Source: Methylomonas sp. EFPC3
GTDB taxonomy: Bacteria > Pseudomonadota > Gammaproteobacteria > Methylococcales > Methylomonadaceae
Direction of reading: 5' to 3'
Length of the DNA: 64,000 nucleotides
Assembly (NCBI RefSeq): GCF_029643245.1
Contig: NZ_CP116398.1
Coordinates: forward strand, 4,336,372-4,400,371
The translations under genes and the position numbers were made by a program. Shown here in pieces: positions 33,925 through 41,189 of this stretch. Positions within the stretch are counted from its first letter, which is position 1. Every line of letters begins with the position of its first letter. A model generated the notes under the pieces. That model was not told the DNA's origin and ran no database searches. It saw nothing but the letters and a program-made list of their open reading frames with translations.

Positions 33925-34887
33925 CTACCGTTTTATTCCCTTAAAACCTGGTCTAAGTAAGTTCCGAAAACTATCAGAATTCATGGATAGCCAGTGTGCT
34001 TTTCGTGGCTTGTATTTAGTGGATGACGATATTTTCTCTGAATTGCTATAAAGATTTGTTACTTGATAGCTTGAGCTATGATTACCCGTTGACTCGATTA
34101 CTACATCGCCGGTTTTAGTTGTAACAAGTTGAATATCTTGTTCATATAGCAGCTTTCTAACTTCAGTACTGGGGTGGTCATACTGATTGTCAAAGTTGCT
34201 ACTACAAATTGCAACCGAAGGCCTAATATGTTCAAGAAATTTCTTGTTAGTAAAGCCATTGTCAGCTCCGTGATGTGCGAGAATCATAATATCCACTTCG
34301 CGACAGAGTGTTTTACATCGACGCAGCATTGCAGCGATATTTTGATCCTCAACATCACCTAGGCTCAGTACGTTAAATGATCCACGGCGGAAGAATTTAA
34401 TCGTCGAATTATTGTTCGCTGAAGAATATAGCTGCTTGGGATGATAAAAAATGTCTCTGTAGCCTAATTCAGATGCAGTATTCAAAGAGGCGATATACGG
34501 TGGATCTATAGATTGTGTTTTAACCAAATATCCGTTTGATTTAGATTCACGCTGATATGCTCTAATTTTAGATAAACACGCTTTGCCGTTTTCTGTGTGC
34601 GGTTCATATCCTGGATATTCAATTTTAATCGGTAGCAGGTTGGTTAATATCCAGTTTAATCCAGAGGTGCTGCAATGATCCTGGTCCCAGCTTGTTATAT
34701 GTAGTGTGTCAATCTTAGTTTTTCCACAGATTAAGAGTTCATCCTTAAGCTGAGGGTTGTTTAAATCAGTAATCACACTTTCGATTAATGTGAAATGATC
34801 ATTTGCATAATAGGAGAACGATGATCCTGCTTGACCCAACTGATAAGCCCGAAAACGAGTTACTACCGACCTAAGTGCATTAGACAT
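33925..34887 (-). CDS. ComEC-like MBL-fold protein with altered metal site (operon gene 4)
   Basis: 320 residues. The fold resembles the ComEC/Rec2 metallo-beta-lactamase branch: SWDQDH at 66-71 in place of HxDxDH, then ILAHHGADNGF and a later SNFDNQYDHPS. The first histidine is Ser66, while D68, D70 and H71 remain, so metal binding may be partial. It is the last gene of the four-gene operon and overlaps the patatin gene by 8 bases. It may be a hydrolase of nucleic acid or nucleotide, or a non-catalytic sensor. Confidence 0.65.
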   Translation of the reverse strand: MSNALRSVVTRFRAYQLGQAGSSFSYYANDHFTLIESVITDLNNPQLKDELLICGKTKIDTLHITSWDQDHCSTSGLNWILTNLLPIKIEYPGYEPHTENGKACLSKIRAYQRESKSNGYLVKTQSIDPPYIASLNTASELGYRDIFYHPKQLYSSANNNSTIKFFRRGSFNVLSLGDVEDQNIAAMLRRCKTLCREVDIMILAHHGADNGFTNKKFLEHIRPSVAICSSNFDNQYDHPSTEVRKLLYEQDIQLVTTKTGDVVIESTGNHSSSYQVTNLYSNSEKISSSTKYKPRKAHWLSMNSDSFRNLLRPGFKGIKR

Positions 34888-35977
34888 TTGGTTTTGTTAA
34901 TCCATATTGTGTTTCTACTTGAAGAGTAACGCGATATCCATGTTCTGCCAGCAAGTCAAACTCATTGTGTTTAAGTTTTCGAAGGGTAGTTGGAAATCCG
35001 GCTGCAAACCTCGAAGACTCACATTCCAAACCTTCAGTAACTGGAGAATTAATATATAAATAAGCACCACCAAAAGGTTCTTGTTTTAGAAAATTGGCAA
35101 AAGATCGAACGCGTAATGCACGGGTTTGGTCAGACATGATGTCAGCGACTCTGGCCAGCCGGAAAGGATTCAGAGCAAAATATGAAAAGCCAGTCTTGAG
35201 GGGGGCTCCAGCGTCAGAAACGATTATAAGTTCACCTCGGTGTTTTGGCTTTCCATTTCCACCGTCAAATAAGGGTTCAAGCCCGAGGTTGTCGTACACA
35301 CCACCATCATATAGATGAAGTTGTCTAAAACTTAAGTCAATCTTCTGTTCTTCACCAGTTGGCGCATTCCATGATGATCGTTTGAACCACTGAAATTCGG
35401 TAGTATCAATCTGGAGTGGTCCGAACCCTCCGGGAAATGCTGCGGATACAGCTAGCGCATTTGCCAAGGGAAATTTACCGGGAGCAGCATATCCAATGGT
35501 GTAATCTCCAATGCTATTGCGTTTGAACCGAAATCGCTTTCCGTTTTCAGCGGTCGTTCCGTTAATTGACCACTCTGGTGTTTGAGGCAAATTGTCAAGA
35601 TGTTCGATAATTTCCCACTCCTGTTTTAATGCCAAAGCAAGGAGATTTGCACGGGAAAATAGAAATTGCCAATTTTGGGGTTTCAGAAGTTGACGCACTG
35701 CACCCCACTGCAAACTGCGGCTACAAAGTTTTTCTCGTAGCGTAGGGTATATTTCATTCAGAAATTGCGTGGATGTTGGCCATTGCATTTCTGCTTCTTT
35801 TAACATCAGACCGATCAATAAACTTCCACCAGAAACCGTAGAAATGCGGTGAACCTCCTCTAGCAAGCCTCTTTCAGCCAGAACGCGAAGTACTCCCAAA
35901 TGGAACACCATAGCGCGTATGCCACCACCCGAAAGCGCTAAGGAAATTGGTTTGTTTTTCGAAATCGATGTGTTCAT
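34880..35977 (-). CDS. Patatin-like phospholipase (operon gene 3, likely effector)
   Basis: 365 residues. The oxyanion-hole motif GGGIRA is at 17-22, the nucleophile S49 in TVSGGS, and the catalytic aspartate D224 in YDGGVYDN, so the Ser-Asp dyad is complete. Patatin effectors such as CapV damage membranes in CBASS when activated. Here it follows a fused E2-E1-JAB gene with a one-base overlap and precedes an MBL-like gene. No signal peptide, so it acts from the cytoplasm. Effector role is inferred from analogy. Confidence 0.85.
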   Translation of the reverse strand: MNTSISKNKPISLALSGGGIRAMVFHLGVLRVLAERGLLEEVHRISTVSGGSLLIGLMLKEAEMQWPTSTQFLNEIYPTLREKLCSRSLQWGAVRQLLKPQNWQFLFSRANLLALALKQEWEIIEHLDNLPQTPEWSINGTTAENGKRFRFKRNSIGDYTIGYAAPGKFPLANALAVSAAFPGGFGPLQIDTTEFQWFKRSSWNAPTGEEQKIDLSFRQLHLYDGGVYDNLGLEPLFDGGNGKPKHRGELIIVSDAGAPLKTGFSYFALNPFRLARVADIMSDQTRALRVRSFANFLKQEPFGGAYLYINSPVTEGLECESSRFAAGFPTTLRKLKHNEFDLLAEHGYRVTLQVETQYGLTKPNV

Positions 35978-38229
35978 TAGTCTACAATCCCCTTCAATAT
36001 TCGAATGTCATGTTCACCGACAATAAGCGAGATGGCAGGTAGCCCATCGTCAGCCATATTTAAACTAAGATAGGTTAATTGAGATATGTCATTCTGGCTC
36101 GGCGTAGCGGAATAGTTTTTCGGATGGCTATGCCATTCACCGATATATTGGACAATACCGGCTGTTCTTTTAGAAGCTTCGGCGATCCTCTCCATAAGAC
36201 CTACTGTGCCTCTTTCAAATGAATTTATCGTTGACACGCTGTCTGGAGGTGCTACCAATGCGTCAACGATTACTATAGACTTGATATTGAAATCGATATA
36301 ACCAATCAATACGCCTCCAGTTTCGCAGGGTAAAGCAAGATTCCGAAGACTTCGAAGCTTTTCTTCTAATCCATAATCAATACTAATTTCAAGATTTTCG
36401 AAATCTAGTTTTCTTTCTTGATAAACGGCCTGTTGATAAGAATTAACATTGCCCAATTCGGGGTCTCGCTCCCAAATACGAATAGCTGCTTCGGGATGGA
36501 TGGAGATTTGTTGAACCTGTTCAGCTAGTGTTGCTGCGTGTGCAATTATTCTGGAATAAGGTAAGACCGTAGAAATATCACGACAACTAGCACCGCTCCA
36601 AAACGTTCCAAGGTTGGCTTTAAGATGGTTTTCACCCCAAGGGCTATTGATTACAGCACGGTAGTATTGAGCTTCAATTGTTCTAAGGCGAATTGCACGT
36701 GCTTTATCTTCAGCAAGAAGCACTGCTGCATTACCATCGGGGGTTATAAAGACTGATATATGTCTCGCAAAATTATCCTGCAAGCTAGCAAAACGGGGGT
36801 AATCTAAAGTCGTCGATGCGTCGACAACCAGTTTGTTTGTAGACAGGGCTTCTTTAGTATTTGAACTTGGAATTGTTACATCGTCGCAAATTGCAACAAT
36901 CGAGCTTGCCCCCATTGTCATCGCATCATGCAAATCTGCTACGGCTTCTGACTTATTAAGGCCCAGTTGTGTGCCAAAGGCAATGTGACGAGCCAGATTG
37001 TGTGGCTTTAAATGATCCTTATCCACTACGGTCCATTGACCCCATCCACTTCGCGCCCATAAATTCAGCATTGCGCTACCGAGGGAACCAGCTCCAATAA
37101 GGACACTTTGCTCACCTATATCCGTCAATCCAGACTGCGCGCGAGCGGTTGCGGAATCCAAAGTCCGCAAAATCTCCAATGGGAAAAGCAAATTTTCGCG
37201 CCAAGAAGCGTTTTGGCTGACAGAAAGTTTGCCGAGGCCATCTTTGTAAAACAACTGGTTGTGAACAATCAATGTTCCCAGTTCCTTACCCAAATTTAAG
37301 GCGCCTGTTTGCATTAAAAAAGCACGTACAGCTATTTTTTCGGGTGTCGTATTTTCGCTCCTACAGATGGGGATAAATAACAGTATTACAGTCAGGGTTC
37401 CGTCTGAATTGACCGGAACACCTTTTTCATCGACTAATTGTTCAATTTGACGTTGGAGATCTGAGTTTAAATCGACATTTCGCTGATTTAGCAGATCTGC
37501 CAATTCCCCTAAAGTTGATGGGTTATGCTCAACATGACCATGAACAATTGGCGGTAATCGAAGCGTGATGGGTTTAATACTAAATTTATTGGATTCGGCT
37601 TGAGAAGCTGGCAAGATAAAAAACGTAACACTTTCATTTGCTCTTTGGGGCCCTGTTGCAATCAAGAAATTTTGACTCTGGTCTTCGATAAGCGTATCGA
37701 AATCCCATGGCAAAATCAGTTCGTATGGCGAGTTAAAAAATAATTGTTCGACAGGCTGATCGGCTGGATGAAGTTCTCCGGTAGCGGATTTCTCAAGCCA
37801 CCATTGCACACGGCGGAGAAAGTTTTCCGCAGTCCATGTTCTTAAAACTGCAATAGGAGGCTCGAAATATAAACATAAATTGGCAGGCGTGTTCTCCCTG
37901 ACGCTATTCAGATGCATTAAAAGCGGAAAATCTTTACGTAGCGCCAACACTTCAACAATTTTTGTTGAATTCTCTGGAATGCAAATAGCCAGCCGTTCAC
38001 GGAAATTGATCCCGAAAACATTGTTCGGAGGGATGCTATGACACTCTACATCAAGAACGATGTATTCAATGGCAGGAAGCGCGTCATTAATACTTTTGAA
38101 TAATTGTTGAATGTGAAAATCATTATTCTGATTAGTAGCTGCATAGATTGCCTGAGCTCGCAGGCTTTTAAGCTGCGAGCTATTTTCCAGTTCGACAACA
38201 TTTTCCAGCGAAAAGTACTGGGTATTCAT
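35977..38229 (-). CDS. Fused E2-E1-JAB ubiquitin-like conjugation/deconjugation protein (operon gene 2)
   Basis: 750 residues with three modules. E2-like domain (about 40-155): PLLMHLNSVRENTP, candidate catalytic C119 in LCLYF, then GELH. E1/ThiF domain (about 350-560): adenylate-binding GAGSLGS at 379-385, VVDKDHLKPHNLARH, candidate C549 in SGASCRD. JAB/JAMM peptidase (about 615-750): E636 in ETGGVLIG, H700 and H702 in EWHSHP, D714. It combines what type II CBASS splits into Cap2 and Cap3. It overlaps both neighbours by one base, so the operon is tightly coupled. Confidence 0.85.
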   Translation of the reverse strand: MNTQYFSLENVVELENSSQLKSLRAQAIYAATNQNNDFHIQQLFKSINDALPAIEYIVLDVECHSIPPNNVFGINFRERLAICIPENSTKIVEVLALRKDFPLLMHLNSVRENTPANLCLYFEPPIAVLRTWTAENFLRRVQWWLEKSATGELHPADQPVEQLFFNSPYELILPWDFDTLIEDQSQNFLIATGPQRANESVTFFILPASQAESNKFSIKPITLRLPPIVHGHVEHNPSTLGELADLLNQRNVDLNSDLQRQIEQLVDEKGVPVNSDGTLTVILLFIPICRSENTTPEKIAVRAFLMQTGALNLGKELGTLIVHNQLFYKDGLGKLSVSQNASWRENLLFPLEILRTLDSATARAQSGLTDIGEQSVLIGAGSLGSAMLNLWARSGWGQWTVVDKDHLKPHNLARHIAFGTQLGLNKSEAVADLHDAMTMGASSIVAICDDVTIPSSNTKEALSTNKLVVDASTTLDYPRFASLQDNFARHISVFITPDGNAAVLLAEDKARAIRLRTIEAQYYRAVINSPWGENHLKANLGTFWSGASCRDISTVLPYSRIIAHAATLAEQVQQISIHPEAAIRIWERDPELGNVNSYQQAVYQERKLDFENLEISIDYGLEEKLRSLRNLALPCETGGVLIGYIDFNIKSIVIVDALVAPPDSVSTINSFERGTVGLMERIAEASKRTAGIVQYIGEWHSHPKNYSATPSQNDISQLTYLSLNMADDGLPAISLIVGEHDIRILKGIVD

Positions 38230-39389
38230 TAGCCAGCTCGGGGTGGTCTGGATGTGATAATAGCTGCAGCCCCAACACTTGCTGTGCTTCGGTTAAATAT
38301 GACCCCAGAAAACGAGATAGTAAATTCCAAGGGTTTCGGCTTGTTAGAGTTTGGTTCTTCCATGGTTACCAAAAGTGTTCGCCCGCCAACTTCTCGAAGA
38401 TAGCGGTTATAGGCTTTTCGAGTTTGAATATGAGGAGGTTGAATTTGCTCATACCCATCCTTGTTATCAAGAATAGGTTTGCTGGAGCTTACTAAGTATG
38501 CGTCCTTTTTGCCTTGAAGCAACAACTCCTTAACTAAAGGTTTAGGTGTCGTTTCTTTTTCCCCTTTGTCATCACTCATTGCCAGATAGCTACAATGATG
38601 AGGAAGATTGTAGAGATTCCATTTAAGTCGATCATGATTGTTATGAGCACGGGTTATCGTCACGATCTCTTCAAGCACCTCCCACTCGGCATCACCAACT
38701 TGCAGGAAGTCATAAGTCAAACCATCGGCAAGGAAGCGGACATTAAGAATCAAGGCTGCACGATTTCTAATGACATCTGAGCCATCTTCACAGTGTTTAA
38801 TAAATGGCGAATGGCAGAAGAACTCAACTCCGTCGCTATATAGCGAAAATCCTGGAACCAGCTTTCCTGCGTCTACGAACAAGTGATCTCGTGCAGAGGG
38901 TAGTTCACCTCTTTCCTTAAGTTTTGGTATTAACCAATCCATCAAAGCAGGTGGTTTGGAAAAAACCAAGATATCCTTACCCTCAAGTAATCTATATCTT
39001 GCTTCTTGCCTGAGAATGACAAATTCGTCGCTCTGCTGGTCATTAGTAGCTTCTTCGAGCAGTATTGCCGCTGGAACCCATAACTTCTTAATTTTGATAC
39101 GATCATTACCCTGATATTTAGCTGCATATTGCAGTTCAAAGAAATCCGTACTGCCACAAATGTGATCCAGGTCAGCATGTGTAAACGCAACCACATCGAA
39201 ATAATCACGATTTTCTGCAGCTAACTCTTGTTTAAGTTGCGACTTGAGATCTATCAATGGACTGTCTTGGTCTTCACCGTTGCGGCGATGGCAAAAATCA
39301 AATAGCACTCGCCGACCACTCGATAAAACTATCTGACTCGTATCGCCATTGCCTACCGGATAAAAGAAAACTTTATGGGTTGTAGTCAT
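38229..39389 (-). CDS. MBL-fold hydrolase with glycine-ending tail (operon gene 1)
   Basis: 386 residues. Canonical metal motif THADLDH at 70-76 (H71, D73, D75, H76), with NLPHHCSYL later, as in ComEC-type MBL proteins. The C-terminus is a flexible-looking stretch ending ITSRPPRAG, i.e. in glycine, as expected of a protein attached through its C-terminus by an E1-E2 system. It is the promoter-proximal gene, the place taken by the CD-NTase in type II CBASS. Catalytic target unknown. Confidence 0.75.
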   Translation of the reverse strand: MTTTHKVFFYPVGNGDTSQIVLSSGRRVLFDFCHRRNGEDQDSPLIDLKSQLKQELAAENRDYFDVVAFTHADLDHICGSTDFFELQYAAKYQGNDRIKIKKLWVPAAILLEEATNDQQSDEFVILRQEARYRLLEGKDILVFSKPPALMDWLIPKLKERGELPSARDHLFVDAGKLVPGFSLYSDGVEFFCHSPFIKHCEDGSDVIRNRAALILNVRFLADGLTYDFLQVGDAEWEVLEEIVTITRAHNNHDRLKWNLYNLPHHCSYLAMSDDKGEKETTPKPLVKELLLQGKKDAYLVSSSKPILDNKDGYEQIQPPHIQTRKAYNRYLREVGGRTLLVTMEEPNSNKPKPLEFTISFSGVIFNRSTASVGAAAIITSRPPRAG

Positions 39390-39460
39390 TAGCTTATTCC
39401 TTTGTTGAGAGGTCGTGGGAGCTGAGCGTTGTTAGCGCTCTATTGTGGTGAGTGCTAAAT

Positions 39461-39489
39461 ACTATATACAGTGATAAAATCTAAGTCAA
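39461..39489 (-). promoter_or_regulatory. Promoter of the MBL/E2-E1-JAB/patatin operon
   Basis: Minus-strand -35 TTGACT (39484-39489) and -10 TATAGT (39461-39466), 17 bp apart, about 70 bases before the first ATG. The surrounding DNA is very AT-rich. Confidence 0.7.
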
Positions 39490-39550
39490 TATCATATATA
39501 TTGTGTTTTGAGTGGGTTATTAAGGCGGTAGATTGAGGGGGAGGACTAAT

Positions 39551-39847
39551 TCAATAGCGATGATCTCTAGCGAAAGCTTGATATGACTTCACGCCAAAAA
39601 GCACTGCTAGAGCAGCGATCATCAGTGGCAGCAGAAAATATATCCAGCCAAAGATGTGAACGGATTGCCCTAGATATGGCGAAGTTGATGCTCTTATATA
39701 TTGGTCAACGGCCCAGTCCGCTGTCCAAAATGACGCAAACGTCAAAACAGCGCCGACAACCCCACCGACCGGCCAATACATATCGGTTAAATCGGACAGA
39801 ACATCAAACAAGCCTTCCGATGTAGATTTTCTTCTTCTGCGACCCAT
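39551..39847 (-). CDS. Small two-segment membrane protein
   Basis: 98 residues. A basic start MGRRRRKSTSEG is followed by two membrane segments (VGGVVGAVLTFASFW and FGWIYFLLPLMIAALAVLFG). Similar basic-plus-membrane N-termini occur before Mrr-like nuclease domains in some restriction proteins, but no nuclease domain follows here. Function unknown; possibly a cargo gene of the hotspot. Confidence 0.5.
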   Translation of the reverse strand: MGRRRRKSTSEGLFDVLSDLTDMYWPVGGVVGAVLTFASFWTADWAVDQYIRASTSPYLGQSVHIFGWIYFLLPLMIAALAVLFGVKSYQAFARDHRY

Positions 39848-39918
39848 GGGGCCTCCAACTATTGAGTTATGAATGCGGCTTTATCGAGTCATCTCAACCG
39901 TCAAAAGCCGCGGGTTAA

Positions 39919-40089
39919 TTACTTTTCCTTCGTTACGCCCTTGAACGGCTTGCCGTCGGACTTAACATCCATGAATCGACCGGTATTTGTGTCACGCTTG
40001 ACCCAATGGCCTGAAGGCGTTTGGGTTTGCGAGCGTTCACGCACGGCGCCATTGCGATGACCATCGCCTGCGGGTGGATTTGTAGCCAT
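39919..40089 (-). CDS. Short Arg/Lys-rich protein next to restriction genes
   Basis: 56 residues, beginning MATNPPAGDGHRNGAVRERS and containing GRFMDVKSDGKPFKGVTKEK at the end. Small proteins with this RxGxFxxVK...PFKGV ending are common beside restriction-modification and ICE cargo genes. A near-perfect TAGGAGGTG site precedes the ATG and a consensus promoter lies upstream, so it is surely expressed. Function unknown. Confidence 0.7.
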   Translation of the reverse strand: MATNPPAGDGHRNGAVRERSQTQTPSGHWVKRDTNTGRFMDVKSDGKPFKGVTKEK

Positions 40090-40128
40090 ATCACCTCCTA
40101 TAGGTTATAAAAAATGATCTATATGGAA

Positions 40129-40159
40129 ATAATATATAATCAAATTGATCATGTCAATT
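40129..40159 (-). promoter_or_regulatory. Promoter with overlapping palindrome (candidate WYL-regulator operator)
   Basis: Minus-strand -35 TTGACA (40152-40157) and -10 TATTAT (40129-40134) at 17 bp drive the 56-residue gene. The palindrome AATTGA-TCATG-TCAATT (40143-40159) covers the -35 and lies 47 bases before the WYL regulator ATG, so binding could control both directions. Confidence 0.65.
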
Positions 40160-40205
40160 ATTCAAAAAGTTGATTTATGCGTTAAAGTCTTTAGAATGCA
40201 TCTCT

Positions 40206-41111
40206 ATGAATAGCGAAACGCAACCAACATCAACCTTAGAAGCACAGAGCCAAGCTCAACGAGAACGGCTCATCTTTATTGAATTTCGTTTGTATTTTCT
40301 TGGAGACATTGGGCGCCAAGACTTAATGCAGCGGTTCGGTATAGCGCCCGCGGTTGCTACAAGAGATTTTGCCCTGTACCGCGAGCTGTTCCCGAACAAC
40401 ATCGATTTTGATAACAAGTCCAAATCCTACGTAATTGCACGAACATTCTCTCCGGCATTCCAACACTCTGCGGAACGTGTATTAACCGCGCTATCACGCG
40501 GATTCGGCGATGGCATCGGAGGCAGTAGCGAGCCGTTGCTGACATGCGAATTACCGAAAGTGCTTAATCAGCCTTCGATGGAAATCCTGGCACCAATTGC
40601 TCGAGCGATCCACCAACGAAAGATCGTCAGCATCGACTACACCTCACATAGCAGCGGATTTTCGACACGCGAAATCGCGCCGTTTGCTTTGGTCAATGAT
40701 GGCTTGCGTTGGCACGTCCGCGCCTATGATCGTAAAAGACCCGATTTTCTGGATTTCGTCATCACTCGGATACCGAGAAGCCAGTTAATCGAAGAGGGAC
40801 AGGTGTTACCTCACGAACTGCCTAGTGCAGACATTCAATGGAACAGGATCGTGGAATTGGATTTGGTGCCACACCCCAATCAGGAGCACCCCGAGATCAT
40901 CGAAAACGACTATGGGATGACCGATGGCGTATTGCATTTGAAAATGAGAGCCGCCGCTGCCGGCTATGTTTTGCGGCAATGGATCGTCGATTGCTCATCC
41001 GGGCATAGCCAGCAAGGCAATGAATATCGGTTATGGTTAAGGAATCACCTGGCGCTCTACGGTGTTTCCAGTGCCAAGTTTGCCCCTGGCTATGAATTTC
41101 CCGAGGTTTGA
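40206..41111 (+). CDS. WYL-domain transcription regulator (BrxR/CapW-like)
   Basis: 301 residues. An N-terminal winged helix (IEFRLYFLGDIGRQDLMQRF) is followed by a WYL fold (about 125-210: IHQRKIVSIDYTSHSSG, FALVNDGLRWHVRAYD) and a C-terminal extension. This is the size and order of BrxR/CapW proteins, which repress defence islands and respond to a ligand through WYL. It sits 78 bases before hsdM and beside a palindromic operator. ATG 40206 is used; an upstream in-frame ATG at 40170 lacks a site. Confidence 0.8.
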   Translation: MNSETQPTSTLEAQSQAQRERLIFIEFRLYFLGDIGRQDLMQRFGIAPAVATRDFALYRELFPNNIDFDNKSKSYVIARTFSPAFQHSAERVLTALSRGFGDGIGGSSEPLLTCELPKVLNQPSMEILAPIARAIHQRKIVSIDYTSHSSGFSTREIAPFALVNDGLRWHVRAYDRKRPDFLDFVITRIPRSQLIEEGQVLPHELPSADIQWNRIVELDLVPHPNQEHPEIIENDYGMTDGVLHLKMRAAAAGYVLRQWIVDCSSGHSQQGNEYRLWLRNHLALYGVSSAKFAPGYEFPEV

Positions 41112-41189
41112 AAGCCCAAACGCAATACCCGTGGGGCACAAGTCAAATAGGGACACGTTTTTTACGAATTGGACAAGTAAAACCCACGC

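Noticed and set aside
33925..39389. Standard type II CBASS
   Set aside because: No CD-NTase is present and overlapping genes leave no room for one; E2-E1 and JAB are fused, and two MBL proteins are present instead.
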